From positions 30,531,985 to 30,595,984 of the forward strand of contig OX155963.1 of NCBI GenBank assembly GCA_944548615.1: 64,000 bases of DNA. Direction: 5' to 3'. Positions 1 through 31,904 of the stretch are shown in pieces (position 1 is the stretch's first letter; every line of letters starts with the position of its first letter). The stretch is from Micropterix aruncella. Its lineage: Eukaryota > Arthropoda > Insecta > Lepidoptera > Micropterigidae. Made by a program: the position numbers and the translations under genes. The notes under the pieces were generated by a model. That model was not told where the DNA came from, made no database searches, and saw nothing but the letters and a program-made list of their open reading frames with translations.

Positions 1-47
1 TCAATGCACCTAGACGTACATAAAATAATATTATTATGTGCCATTAC

Positions 48-19974
<19,927 letters not shown>

Positions 19975-20689
19975 CGTGGATAATAATTAGATACCATCTT
20001 TCATCGGTTTTTGCAGTCACGTCTTCTGAGATTTGCCTCTGTAAGTATATACGAGGGGCGTTCAAAAAAAGTGATTTTATAATGAGTGACAGAGATAGAC
20101 AAACTCGTAGGAACCGGAAAGGAAAAAAAATCTTTTAACTTTGAAAGTTTGAATAAGTAAATGGGCCTGAAACTTAGCTCTTTTTCTTCGAATACTATTA
20201 GAGTTGATTTGGTGCACTAATACATATACAACTAAGTAGATATATCAAAAAATATTGAGCACAAGACTGAATTACGTCATTTTCTTAAGTATACGCTCGT
20301 CATTTTTCCAAAAGACTTTTTTTTTCTTAATTTAGACGTCACAATAAGTAAGATTTTCTCTTTTTTTAACTTACAATTAAAACAAACTTTTTTATTAATA
20401 TTAATATCTGATTGGTAGAATGACAAAAAGAAAGATAAAAAGTTTTTTTTTTCATAATATTGTAAATTTCTGTAATCGTGCCTAAATCCTAGCTTTATTT
20501 TTAAGAACGTTTTATTTTATATACTTTATACTTTTTTAATGCAATGTTGTGCTGAACATTTCTTATGACATCCAATTAGTCGTCCATATAGTATTGCATG
20601 AAATCAACTCCAAGCGTATTTGAAGACAAGCGTATTTGCTGTAAATGTATTAAAAAGAATTTTAAAAAACACGACTGTCATTACAGAAA

Positions 20690-22700
20690 GTAAACTATTG
20701 TATTTACAATTATTTTATTACGTTTTTTAAATGAAATATTTGTGTTTTATGTATTTATGTAGATAGATGTATATTTCCGGAATGTAGGGGAAGGTGTCGT
20801 ACCATGGACCTAGTTGCACCTCGGTCCTATTGCCATTGTGTGCAATCAATGCCTTTTTAAAAAATATGTTGATGGTAGTTTGTAGGCAATCCTCTATAAA
20901 CGTCATTTGACAGTTGCTACCAGAGAAATGTTAAATAAAGTGAAAAAAACGTTTTTGGACCATAAAGTAAGTTTTTTCGTTTAAATATGTAACATTTTCC
21001 TCATTCGCTGTAATTTATTATTGCCCAATCGATATTTTTAGATGATTGACTAGTAATCTCAGCTTATTATCAAATGTTTTTTTTTTCGTAAAAACCTAAA
21101 TTTAACTATTTTTCTCACAAGTAGTGGGGGTGTTATACCTTGGTCCTTTCAAATGGTATGTACCTTGGACCAGACCAAGGTATAACACCATATGATGTAC
21201 CCTACATTTCCTTATTTATAACCAATGACGACAAGTTTTTGGGATTGAACTTTAGGGAATTATTTTTTATTTTCAGTTCTTCTACGAACATGTCAAAAAG
21301 TAAAGCTGGAGTAAAACGGGATCTTATCTATAAGGAAAAACTAGAATTATAAAACATAAAAAACCTTAAATAAACAAAAAAAAAGAAAAATAACTTCTGC
21401 AAAATTACTTCTGCAAAATAAACGTCAAATCGTTTATTTCTGTCAAATAATATTTAAAGGTCCAAGGTAAAACACCGCTAGGACCAAGGTACATTACCAA
21501 TGTTGTACCTTGGTCCCAAATGCACTTTTTTTTTTAATGAACGTAGCTCACCAACGAATCACATATTTATGACAAAGTGAAATCTCACAAGTAGTAAGAG
21601 AGTTTAACTATGATAGGACTTTATGTAAAATAAATTTGAAAATACGACACCTTTTCCTACTCAATCAGACCTATCATTTCACATTGTTAATTTATTGACA
21701 TTTGGACATTTAGACAAGTATTTTTTGACATTTGGACAGTGTATGACACTCGGGATGACATAACTATTTTAACAATATTAGTACACACTTCGAATTCGGT
21801 TCAAGAGTTTAGAATTTTTGGTGGAATAAAAATCAGGGTTTCATCATTAATAGGTACATATTCACATAATCCGGATTCTTTACAAAATGTTGGATTTATA
21901 TACATTCGTAAGAACCAAAAACGGTTATTTGAAAATCGGTAATATTTTGTGGAGTGTAATAATTGAACACTTTGTAAAAGTTTTTTTGCTAAATTAATAT
22001 TTCAAATATTTCTCTTCGTTACTAGGCCTACCGAAACTATTTCTGGCGGCCGCGAAGAGGAAGAACGAAAAAAACTAAACTGTCAAATGATGAATGTCAA
22101 CACGCACTGCGTAACACGTCGATTTATATTAAAGACGCTATTTTCTCCTTATTTGAGAGCAAGGGGTCGCGGCACTTACACTCGGGATTACAAACCGATT
22201 CTAACAATACGACACGCTTCAAAATCGGTTCAAGCGTTTAGAAGTTATGGTGGAATAAAGAAACAGAAAACATACATAAATGAATCCTGAACAAATAACA
22301 CTCGTTTTTTGGTGGGCAGTCGTGTAAAAAAGGATAAAAAACACGACTGCCGTTACAGAAAGTGTTAATTTTAATAATTTCATTTCGGTTTTTTATGAAA
22401 TAATTGTGCTTTATGTATTTACTCATAAAGATACATGTGAATTTCCGGAATGTACTCAATCAGACCTTTCATTTGACACTAAACACGATATATTTATGTT
22501 AATTTATTGACATTTTGGTCATTTGAACATTTAGTCAACTGCTTACTTGATATTTGGACAGTTAAGGTACCCTATGGGACACGGGATGACATAACGTTTC
22601 TAGCAATACCACACAAGTCTAAATCAGTTGAAACATTTAATAAATTATGGTGGAATAAAGAAACGGAAAACATACATAGATGAACCCTGAACACAAGACA
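20690..22700 (+). repeat. Duplicated repeat family Y units
   Basis: 'cacgactgtcattacagaaa' (about 20670) and 'cacgactgccgttacagaaa' (about 22340) begin two related segments, each leading to 'tttccggaatgta'. Downstream parts ('gggatgacataac', 'ggtggaataaag', 'aaaacatacat') recur at about 21750, 22170 and 22580. It is a non-coding repeat of unknown class. Confidence 0.5.
20787..21657. mobile_element. TA-flanked element (871 bp) with repeated 'taccttggtcc' motif
   Basis: The ends 'ggggaaggtgtcgtac' and 'tacgacaccttttcc' are inverted repeats bordered by TA on both sides. A related locus at 22448-22480 reads 'tttccggaatgtactcaatc' without the element, which defines the TA target duplication. Internally the 11-mer 'taccttggtcc' or its reverse complement recurs several times (about 21136, 21160, 21175, 21485, 21508). 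No transposase was found. The superfamily is likely Tc1/mariner by duplication size. Confidence 0.75.
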
Positions 22701-22970
22701 CTTAAAACCATTTCCAGACTGAAGTCTATCTCTGTGTGTGTGTATAGCTGAAAGATGGAAAGAGTTCGAAAGATTGTGGTTGAAATCGGTCCACCACTAC
22801 TCATACTTCAATATCGAAATATTGCCGTTAGAGACTGGCAATTCCGTCCATAGATGCCTTATTAGGCCGAAATCACATTGTGAAATTTCGGTTGCAATAT
22901 CTCATATAGGTACCTACAAGCGATACAACTAATATTTAAAATCCGTCATACAATTGTATGGTGGAATCAA
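22700..22970 (+). repeat. Family X repeat copy (partial)
   Basis: It carries 'accatttccagactgaagtc', a short (TG)n, 'ggttgaaatcggtccacc' and 'gaaatcacattgtgaaattt'. A family X right end at about 23940-23975 may belong to the same copy, split by a LINE fragment. Confidence 0.55.
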
Positions 22971-23400
22971 TTAATTTGCGGCGTGAGCGTTTGGTAGAAA
23001 CGTTATGGGAAAATGACTACGTGACTCGAGGCTCTCACCTAAATTTTCGCGGGAAAACAAAATTCGCGGAGGCAATAAAGAAAATGATACTTAGCCATGT
23101 GTCTATGCCGGCGTCAAAAAACGAACTTCGAGAGTTGGAAAAGAAAAAAATGAGATAGCTACCTCAAACCGCAAAAAGTGCACCCTAAAAATTGTCCATC
23201 AAAACATGCAAGGAATTCAAAATAAAACGCTTGATGCTGGATAGGCGCTTGAAGAGAACAATGTCGATATTTTCTGTACTGAATCGTGGTTTAAGGAAGA
23301 AGAAAAGGACATAGTAAACATTTCCGGTTATGTGTTAGCTGTTTCTCAAGAACAGCACGCATTAGAGGTGGCAGTAGTAATATTTAAAAAAAGAAAAATT
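22958..23400 (+). mobile_element. LINE ORF1 tail and endonuclease N-terminus fragment
   Basis: After a short ORF ending in ELRELEKKKMR, translation gives LKIVHQNMQGIQNKTLDAG, then VDIFCTESWFKEEEKDIVNI. This is the start of the endonuclease domain of an insect LINE ORF2 (HQN.QGI.NK...DI.C.TE.W). It contains stops and breaks off near 23400. Confidence 0.6.
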
Positions 23401-23403
23401 ATT

Positions 23404-24495
23404 TTTTTTTATTCAGGAAAATAACAGTGTAAAAAGTAAGTAGCCAAACAAGATAGATATACAAATTACACCAGAGACAATTTTCCACTAAATGTTAACA
23501 TCAAGATTATCTAAATGATAAGAGACAGAAAAAAAACGAGAAAAGAAAGAGAATAGGAAGGGTCCCTCCCTTCCTATTCTCTTCCCCTTCCTCTCCCTTC
23601 CCTTCCTGGGTCCCCCAGGAAGGGAAGGAGGAACATAGGAAAAAAATACTTTATGTTGATGGGTGTCCACGTATTTAACTAATTTACCAGTACGATATTT
23701 GAAGTTGAGACAGATATAATACTAGTTATTCAACTTGACTATACCAAGAGTAGGGATTCCTACCAACTGGCTTATTTGAAAAAATAAACAAAATAAAAAT
23801 ATCGCGAACGTACGTTCGAAATTTAAATCTTCATTGCGTTGAATCGCTAGTATGAAATTCGAATGTTTGACGGTGAAATTTACGGCGACGCGCGCTTGCG
23901 ATTCTATTTTTAAATTGAATGAGATGACGTCCTTTGCTAATTGGCGTGAAAGGCTTGGGGTGACACAACCGATATTTTTGCTGTTGTACCTATGTGTACT
24001 TTTTTTTTAAATGTTCGCATCTCATCAAAAATCCGTTATGCGTTTTTTTTTAAGACTGGGGCCCTAATTTCGTACATAGAACGGCACATTCTTAGGTAAG
24101 GACCATAATAGTGATCACACCTCGAGTCACTCACTTGTCACTAAACACTTCCGAATTCCGTCTTTGAGCGAATTTGCAGAGGAGATCGCGAGATGCACGA
24201 CATGCGACGTTAAGGAAAGCGGTTTGTGGGCCAACCGGTGGTCCGTGGTAATCGTGCGGAGATAGCGCAGCAACTGGCCGACACTACGGACAGCTCATTT
24301 AGTCATCAATTTATTCTCTTCTCAGGTCTCTCGAGGAGTGGGGAGGGGTGAAGAGGTTATTAGGTAGAAACCAAAGCCTCATGCTGCGATGGAAAGGTTA
24401 TGAACTTTCTAACTTCCTCTGTGCAAGTAAACCGTGGCACCTCACTTCGATTCAGACTCCTTAGTAGCACATCTGTGTCATACGAGGGGTACCCC
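23404..24495. other. Intergenic stretch, low-complexity hairpins
   Basis: No gene was recognised. The stretch holds a C/T-rich inverted repeat at about 23556-23632 ('gaagggtccctcccttc', 'ccttcctgggtcccccagg') and a family X right end near 23945. The 24.1-24.4 kb region is moderately GC-rich but shows no convincing ORF. Confidence 0.45.
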
Positions 24496-24499
24496 CATA

Positions 24500-25310
24500 C
24501 GAGAAGTGTACAATTATAACGGGCGAACCCGATACCGCAGGGAGCTATAACGACATCGAGCCATTCTGCCCCCCATGGAATGAAAGTAAAAGACTATAGG
24601 TGCCTACAATATCACAGACAATACAATACAATCCACAGTCGAGACCAGACAATACATTCCGCATTTCAGCTACGCCAACGGCTCGTGAGAGTCCAACGCC
24701 TTGCAGCGAAGCACCTGGCCGACCTCACGCCCTGACTACCAGATTTGGAAGAATTTCTGCATCCTTCAGTCTGGTCACGAATTCTAGGTCGCTCGCGCGG
24801 CTTTTATCTGACGATAGCGGTCACCCACCCGGGATCGGGTGGCCGTCGAATCGTTTCTAAGGATAGGCGACAACAGGTCAACAACTACCCCCCCCCCTCC
24901 GATTTTTAGGAAACATACGTCTCCAGACTCCCCCGGTTATCCACCGGATTGCACAAGCAGGTTGGCATAGCCCGGTGCGCAAACCCAGTTCCCGAGACAT
25001 GTTCCCCCGGATCCGCTCTTCAGATCCCAACCCCCTACGACTAAATGTTACAGCCGTATACATAATTCTCAGCGGTATTTACAGGTTAAGTCGATGATGG
25101 GAGCTGAGCCGTGAGCTGGGCCGACCGAAGTAACGTAAAGAAGGCTATAATCACCCAAGCTACAAGGAACCATTAGGAAACAGTACCTCCATATATAAGG
25201 CTTAGAGTATTGCAGTCCTGAAAGCACCAGGACTTATTATTTCAGGCTCCCGGATGAGTTAGACCAGCCACCTCGCAGTCCGAGCTAAGCTAAATAGACG
25301 AGGCTCGAAA
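24500..25310 (+). mobile_element. Retroposon R, diverged copy
   Basis: Blocks such as 'aacgggcgaacccgatacc', 'gggatcgggtggccgtcg', 'ccagactcccccggtt' and 'catagcccggtgcgcaaac' follow the order in 27401-28076 at lower identity. The boundaries are approximate. Confidence 0.6.
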
Positions 25311-25949
25311 CTTGCTCCACCAAATGTGCCCAACCAGACGATGTGCTGAGTAAGCTGGCGGGACTGACAGAGTGGAAGAACGACGAAAAGACGCTCGGCA
25401 AAAAGACTATCGCAAACCGATAGGTTGCAAATAATTTCTTCTGAGTTCTTCTTCTACCGTACTAAAAGAAATCAATATATAGGTTCCCGTCTATTTATTT
25501 TAGTACGTTCTATATATTTAGTTGATTCTGCAGTAATGTCAGCTAGGGCGAACCGCATTATACACCGTTCTTGAATAAGCTCAATCCTCAAAGGAAAAGA
25601 AGCAAATTCGACCACCAAATGTTAGAAGCAAATTCACGTTAGACATAGGGTACACTGTAGGTTTTTAAGAGGTCTGTAAACTCTCTTAATAAAACAGAGG
25701 GTGCTGTAAGCTCTGTTTACAAGTGAATCTATGAGCTTATTCAATAGAAGCTTGCAATCTAAGATGACTGCTAGATCACGGACTCGATCCGCTTCCAGGA
25801 TTTCATCATTGCCGATCGTATATCAGCAAATCAAATTGATATGATGAAGAGAATATTTTATGACATTTAGCTAAATTTACAGAAAGTTACGCTAAAAAAA
25901 CCGATACTATACATCCATCTATAATTTCAGGTTACAGATCTGAGGGCAC

Positions 25950-26110
25950 CCTGACAAAACACCTGTAAAAAAAGTTTTTTTCGCATTGGTTAACAGCATA
26001 CTACGTTATGGAATTCTTGGGTGGGGTGGTGCACCGCTATCAATGCTAGACCCCCTGGCGATAAGGGCAATAAACAAGAATCCGCCTCGATTTCCCAGCT
26101 CGTAAAACCG
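25950..26110 (+). mobile_element. LINE reverse-transcriptase thumb fragment
   Basis: One frame gives ALVNSILRYGILGWGGAPLS followed by LAIRAINK, the (l)xxSIxxYGIxxWGxa block after the RT palm domain. Both sides are out of frame. Confidence 0.6.
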
Positions 26111-26249
26111 AAGCAAAGCTTTTAATTCTTTGCAACTCTTATCGGACGAGACGCGGAAAAGTAAACTCTCGTAGCCGAGAAGCGCGTTGGCGGAATTGTG
26201 GTCAGCGGAATTGTGCGGAGGAGACAGCAGTCGTGCAAGCCAGGGTCTA

Positions 26250-26271
26250 ATTGGGGGGGGGGGGGGGGGGG
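26250..26271. repeat. Poly(G) tract
   Basis: It is a run of about 20 G. Other long C or G runs in the window are near 1051, 6340, 8636, 24890, 38830 and 38990. Confidence 0.9.
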
Positions 26272-26879
26272 TACACCTGCCCCGGACGGCAATTTAAGGG
26301 GCCGCCAAATTCACGTTTTGGAAAAAAACTTGTTTCAAATCCAGGGCGCATCGTACATTTAATTCATTTGGTTTTGGAACGCATCCTAAGTTGATTTTTA
26401 AACGCGTGCGCAGTGTTTCTGATGTCTCCGCCAGGGGAATTCCCGTCGCGTCAAGAAAAAATCCTCCCCACGGTCAGAAGAGGGCGAGACTACACGACCG
26501 GAGCCGAATAAACCCGGATATAATATGTAAATATGTCCACTGAAGTTCTGGAAAAAAATAACCAATCTAGCTCGAAAATATTCCGGAAACTTGACCGCAG
26601 TTGACTTCTGCCAGGAACTCGCCGTATTTAAAAAGCAAGCTCCACTCTTAATCGGAATTATTCAAAATACAAGTGCATTCGACCTGTTGCATACATGCAA
26701 ACATGACTTGCAGAAGCCAATATTAATATAGCGTTAAGGATACTGCACATTACCGACGACGTCTGCAAGTGTGAGTGAATTTTTTGCGAACTAAAAATAA
26801 ATAAAACCTACCTGTGTTCAACAATGAGTTAGAAAAGTCTATTTGGCCTCGCGATCATAGCTATCGAAAAAGAAAACTA

Positions 26880-27190
26880 TGTACCTATGAGACGAACATT
26901 GATGAGGCAATAATTCTTTCGCAGTAAGGAAAGCTCGACGTGTAAAGCAAGATTAGATAGTAGGTACAGTATAGCAAGATTAGATTAGATAGTATAGCAA
27001 GATTATATAGTAAAGTTTGCTGGGATCTAAGGCTTGAAGATGTGTGTACAGTCTGGACTGTGCGTTGTCTACACTGGTTGTATGTATTTTATATTAATGT
27101 CAGACATAAGGAAAAGCTATTAGCGAATAGGTAGGTAATAAAGAGTGGTCGAATAGGTAAGAAAGGGTTCCTATTCTCGCGGTTGCAAAA
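26880..27190 (+). repeat. Repeat shared with 55230-55400, possible solo LTR fragment
   Basis: 'gcgttgtctacactggttgt' followed by 'atgtcagacataagg' and 'aataaagagtg' recurs at 55290-55370 with small changes. A promoter-proximal AATAAA and a shared 3' flank resemble LTR R-U5 organisation. No TG...CA ends or internal genes were found, so the class is a guess. Confidence 0.4.
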
Positions 27191-27400
27191 TAACCCACCC
27201 ACGATACTTGTTTAGTGAGATTTTTTAATCATTTATCTTAAAGGTGGCAATGTCAAGTTTTTGCTCCGGCTCGAAAAAATCGTTTTACCATGGCTGACAA
27301 CAACTATTTAGAGGGTTTCCAATCTTAGATACGCGCCAACTAAGTATACGTAAAGATAATCACTTTATGTTTTATTTCACGCACGAACATCATAACATAA

Positions 27401-28076
27401 CAACTAGAGTTGTCAACTACAACGGGCGAGCCCGTCACCTCAGAAAGTTTTAACGATTAGTCGTTCTATCTCCCTGGAGTGAGCGCAGAAGACTTGGACA
27501 AAACAGTCCACCGTCAAGCTCCGCCACAAACCCGTAAGAGGCCAACGCCTTAACCGCGAGATAGCCAGGTCTATTACCCATCGGGCTTACACTCACGCCT
27601 TTACTTCCAATCGCGACCAGATTACTCCAGTCTCTCGATTGGTTACGGGTTAGAGGTCGCTTGCGCTGTCCTCTCCCTTACGAAGCGGTGATACGGTGTA
27701 TACTTAATCTATCGCGGACCACGGCATCCTTTTCCCGGCTGTTCACCCAGGATCGGGTAGCCGATGGTCGTTTCAAGAGCAGTCGCCGTAAGGTCCGCAA
27801 CCACCCCCGCTCTATAGGAAACAGTACTGCTTCCAGACTCCCCCGACTGTTAGTCAGAGTGCGCAATCGATTGGCTTATGGTATGCCGCACGGTACGCAG
27901 ACCGTCCAGGAGCGCCAGAAGGTTGATTCCTAGAAGAAACTAACCCTAAGGCCAGAGTCCTACCCAAGCTCGCACTTAATGCGTGGAGGCCGTCGGATGG
28001 GTGTTGACCCGTGAGTGTGACCAACCCTGAACAGAATGGGTCTTCGTGGCCAACTCAGCAAGGGCCCCTTAGCTCC
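27401..28076 (+). mobile_element. GC-rich retroposon R, best complete copy
   Basis: It is bounded by a perfect 13-bp target duplication, catcataacataa (27388-27400 and 28077-28089). It starts 'caactagagttgtcaactac' and ends 'gcaagggccccttagctcc'. It is GC-rich, has no terminal inverted repeats, no poly(A) and no recognisable coding region. A fixed-length duplication of 12-13 bp with a tail-less 3' end suggests LINE-mediated movement. Confidence 0.8.
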
Positions 28077-28133
28077 CATCATAACATAATATCGCCACCC
28101 GTGGTCACAGCTAGAAGACACGTTACCCCCCTA

Positions 28134-28680
28134 GCAGTGGTTTCAAACGTTTTTTTGACCAGGGACCCCAACGTTTAAAATAAAAAACAATTAAAAAACA
28201 ACTTTCATCCACCCCAACGTTTAAAATAAAAAAATTAAAAAAAAACAACTTTCATCTTTTACTTTCAGTTGAATATTAAACTTAAAATAATATTTGAAGA
28301 TATTTTTACTAACGTAACTATTAATTGTAGGTAATTCAATGTAATTTTTGAACTGGAATACTTTTTATAAGTTGGGCAATTCTGGGGCTAATACTGTTGC
28401 TCAGAGCTGCATGAATATCATCAATTGATTCCAATCGATTCCTATTCTTATTTTTTATTTATGAGCAATGCAGAAAAACCTTGTGCTCATAAGTTGTGTA
28501 GAAGAGCATAACATATCGCAAAGCGAATGTCTGAACTGTAGGCTATGGAATTGCTTTTTTTATAACAGAACTATTCGAGAGGAACTAATTCAAACGCATC
28601 CTTACAGAAAGTATCCTTTCAAAGTTAAATCAGCTCTTCCTGGATTCCTTCTGCACCCTTTCAAAGGTAATATCTAAAGG
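28134..28680 (-). pseudogene. hAT transposase C-terminal remnant (ZBED5-like)
   Basis: The plus strand begins with the hAT-type end 'cagtggtttcaaacg'. On the minus strand, broken frames read FAICYALLHNL.AQGFSALL and DIHAALSNSISPRIAQLIKS. These correspond to the FSTTYLCExGFSAL and DLRxxLSxxxPxIxxL motifs of ZBED5-like hAT proteins. A related copy starts at 58695. Confidence 0.55.
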
Positions 28681-28764
28681 ATTGCGCATCAGCTTACGGG
28701 TATCGCGCATCAGCTTACGTAATATACTCCGCGCTTGCGCTGTTTTACTTTTCGCCATGTTTTT

Positions 28765-29120
28765 TTAAGATTATGGTTAAAATCGGTCCCCCAGGGGGCG
28801 CGCTAGTCAGACTTCAATATCAAAATATTGGACTTAGTACTTGATATTTGTTACACAGATGAGGCGTTGGGCCGAAATGCACATTGTGAAATTTCGGTTG
28901 AAATATCTCTAAAGGTGCTCCTTCACCGGGAGCATTCGCCTGTATTGTAACGTTAGATTCGATCATTACATCAGTAAGGGAGGCAGTATTGTAACGTAAT
29001 GCTGAAAATCGAATCAATTTACATTACAGGCGAATGCTCCAGAGGAGGGAGAACCTTTATAAAAGCAACACAAATAATATTAAAATTCCCTCGTATTTAT
29101 GAAATTACTACATCGCATGG
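28765..29120 (+). repeat. Family X repeat copy carrying a TA-MITE insertion
   Basis: Family X core blocks ('ccccagggggcgcgctagtc', 'gggccgaaatgcacattgtg', 'aaagcaacacaaataatat') are interrupted at 28910 by the 146-bp element at 28912-29057. Confidence 0.65.
28912..29057. mobile_element. 146-bp TA-MITE with long inverted repeats
   Basis: The ends 'aaggtgctcc' and 'ggagggagaacctt' are inverted and continue inward as 'ggagcattcgcctgtattgt' against the reverse complement 'acattacaggcgaatgctcc'. It is flanked by TA on both sides (28910-28911 and 29058-29059), consistent with a Tc1/mariner-type duplication. It could fold into one hairpin. Confidence 0.75.
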
Positions 29121-29129
29121 GAAAATAGC

Positions 29130-29545
29130 CATTGCAATACAATAGAAATGCTACAAATAGGTATACTACATTAAAAAAACCGTGGATCCCATTGGCCAGT
29201 GCCTACTTGGCCTATAACACTTTGCCTGAGGAACTAACCCTTTTACCAGACACTAAATTTAGAAAAATTGGTAAAGATACTTTGTGCTCTAAAGGCTATT
29301 ATAAAATTGAAGATTTTTTAAGCGATACATTGGTCTGGTCAAGTCGTTGTTGTGTAACATAGCTATGAAAACCATTTGTAAAGTGTTATATTTATTATTA
29401 CTATTACGTAAAGCCATTGATTATATAGTGTAGTAATCAATGGTAAAGCCTACAAGCAAGGCATAAATGTCTAGAAACATATATAAGCCGTTCGGAAAAT
29501 ACTGTAAGTCTACTTCGAATAAAAATCTATCTATCTATCTATTGG
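29130..29545 (+). mobile_element. LINE 3' end with (CTAT)n tail
   Basis: It encodes LASAYLAYNTLPEELTLLPD, TKFRKIGKDTLCSKGYYKIE and DFLSDTLVW, then a stop: the usual C-terminus of a Jockey/CR1-like ORF2 (YN.LPxxl......F.k..k..L..kgYY.i.ef). About 150 bp of 3' UTR follow, ending in a short (atct)n tail at 29527-29543. Confidence 0.7.
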
Positions 29546-29640
29546 ATAATCCGGATCTGCCAAAATGACTGTCCCAAAAATGGTGTCGACCAACCCGTGG
29601 TTTCGGTGAACCCTCGACGCAGTTCCAACCTGCGTCTATT

Positions 29641-29904
29641 TTATTTAGGTTTATCGGACCGCGGAGTTTGCCCCATCCGCATGTTGACCCGTTTCTGTTC
29701 TTTCGCGTTCGCCGAAACCAGAATGAAGACCGGCTCACGCGGATGCATTCGCGTTGACACTGCACTGGGAACGGGTTGCGTGCGATGCTCATTCTGCTCG
29801 ACTTGAACGACCGGGCGACGCGACGCCGAGATGACCTGACCTAAAAAAACAGGCCTCCGCGACTCGGAGTCGGTCGATAATGCGCGAACGCGTGACAGCA
29901 AATT
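29641..29904 (-). CDS. Candidate terminal exon, unidentified protein
   Basis: The acceptor AAACTTTCAG precedes 88 codons in phase 0 that begin NLLSRVRALSTDSESRRPVF and end TPRSDKPK plus TAA, with AATAAA overlapping the stop. The segment is GC-rich (CpG-rich) against an AT-rich background and rich in Arg, Ser and Val. No domain was recognised and no upstream exon was found between here and the right. It may be the last exon of a minus-strand gene, or part of a GC-rich repeat. Confidence 0.35.
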   Translation of the reverse strand, partial: NLLSRVRALSTDSESRRPVFLGQVISASRRPVVQVEQNEHRTQPVPSAVSTRMHPREPVFILVSANAKEQKRVNMRMGQTPRSDKPK

Positions 29905-30622
29905 CTGAAAGTTTCATATGCAAATGCGGAAAATAGGATTATAATAATTTTATGAATACCTTTGTCAGTGGCGTAACTAAAAAATGCCCCCCGGTGCGAA
30001 ATTGACCAAAAGGCCCTGCACTCACTTACATTCATTATGGCATATAGGTTATTTTTGGTATTATTGCAGTATAGGGACCTCTTCTAGATTGTTGATTTTT
30101 TAACGTCACCAGACTATATTCACCACGCTGATTCCGAATCTGCAATAATATTTATTCGGTCTCAATAAATAAGCGAGATATAGACATTCAAAAAAGCGCC
30201 AAACCCACATTTCGGTAGGTTAGTTTTTTTTTAATTTTAAATAATACATAAACACCTATTTGGCGGTAGGTTAGAATAGTTTTTTTTAAAACAACCTTAA
30301 AAACTGACTTTAAAAAAGTTTTTTTTGTATGTAAATTTGGACTTGAAATCTTACGCGTTCGAAGCTTTTTTCTTTCACATTTAGCATTACAGTGATAGAA
30401 TCTAGTAGTATTTCTTTATTTTTTCGATTTCTGAGAAAGGTTCCTATACTGCAATAATTCCGTTATAATTACTGTATACCTAGCTACGTTACATATTACT
30501 AGGGCCAAAATCAACGTGCACCTGGAGTCATAAATCATTAGGCCGGACGACGCGCGTAAGGATTTCCAACAATTCGACGTTGCTTATCGATAATTTACTC
30601 AAATCAAATCAAATGATTTATT

Positions 30623-31742
30623 ATAAATAGGATAGAAAACGAATTTACCGCGTGAAATTTGTAGGACCCGACGTTTCGGTGACGTTGCAGCCGCCGTTGT
30701 CAAGGGTAAACTGAAGAGCTGTCAGTCCGTTGTTTTGCGGGTAGGCCGCAAACCGCTGCCGCCACTGCGTAGGTTATAACGGTGGTGGGGGGCCGGGCTC
30801 GGAGCGCGGGAATTTTTAAAATCCGTCTTGCACACAACACTCACTGTATCCTGTTTTACGTCTTTGCGTTCGGCGTTCGGCGGCGGGAACATTTTAAGAA
30901 GAGGGTTCCACGTAGAAGAGAGTTTGTAGCCGTCATCTCTATTGAAGTTCTACTAATACGGACGAAACTCAAAAACCGAGCAGATCAAGAGCATTCTTAC
31001 CATACGTCAAGGGCGTGACAGATCGAATAAGTAAGATGCTAAACAGATTCGATATAAAAACGATCTTCAAACCGACCCAAAATATAGCTCGATTTTTGAG
31101 GCCTGTAAAGGATGTAATACCACTGCAAACCCCGGGTGTGTATAAAGTCGAATGCAGCTGCGGTCTAGCCTACGTTGGACAAACGAAACGGCCCATAGCC
31201 ACGCGACTGACAGAACACATCAAAGCTGTTAAAACGTTCAGCGAGAAAAATCGGCGATCTGCGAACATATATTGGATAGCGGAAGTAACCACTGGATGCA
31301 GTTTCAAAATCCCATTGTTCTATCGAAGGAACAATTCTACTTTCCTCGCATGATCCGGGAAGCCATTGAAATAAGAAGAACTCCGAACTTCAATAGAGAT
31401 GACGGCTACAAACTCTCTTCTACGTGGAACCCTCTTCTTAAAATGTTCCCGCCGCCGAACGCCGAACGCAAAGACGTAAAACAGGATACAGTGAGTGTTG
31501 TGTGCAAGACGGATTTTAAAAATTCCCGCGCTCCGAGCCCGGCCCCCCACCACCGTTATAACCTACGCAGTGGCGGCAGCGGTTTGCGGCCTACCCGCAA
31601 AACAACGGACTGACAGCTCTTCAGTTTACCCTTGACAACGGCGGCTGCAACGTCACCGAAACGTCGGGTCCTACAAATTTCACGCGGTAAATTCGTTTTC
31701 TATCCTATTTATAATGTCAAACAACCGCGATAGTCTTCGATT
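30623..31742 (+). mobile_element. Penelope-like element, 5'-truncated, with inverted 3'-end copy
   Basis: It is flanked by the 14-bp duplication tcaaatgatttatt (30609-30622 and 31743-31756). 30623-30945 is the reverse complement of about 31385-31712, so the two ends form a large inverted repeat around the unique coding core. Inverted terminal segments of this kind are a known feature of Penelope elements. It is nested within the TA-MITE. Confidence 0.85.
30988..31613 (+). pseudogene. Penelope-like ORF C-terminus with GIY-YIG endonuclease, frameshifted
   Basis: The frame reads FLPYVKGVTDRISKML, then the endonuclease GVYKVECSCGLAYVGQTKR followed by R..EH. This is the GIY-YIG variant of Penelope elements (GVY-x10-YVG with a CCHH-like CSCG). 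The RT domain is missing. A frameshift near 31270 shifts the frame to ..HLDSGSNHWMQFQNPIVLS and ..REAIEIRRTPNFNRDDGY, the usual C-terminal extension. The element cannot encode an active protein. Confidence 0.85.
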
Positions 31743-31904
31743 TCAAATGATTTATTCTCTTAAAAACTTAAAATGTATTTTTAATATTCTTTAAACTTTT
31801 ATTGTTGCATGTATACGTTAGTTTGTATTTACGAAAAATTTTCATAATACTAACTAAAGCAATTATTACAAATTACTACGAAAATTTTCATCATAATCTA
31901 TAAT

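Noticed and set aside
30782..31018. Independent 78-residue plus-strand gene (and the matching minus ORF at 31320-31553)
   Set aside because: Both ORFs are the same antisense reading of the Penelope inverted ends.
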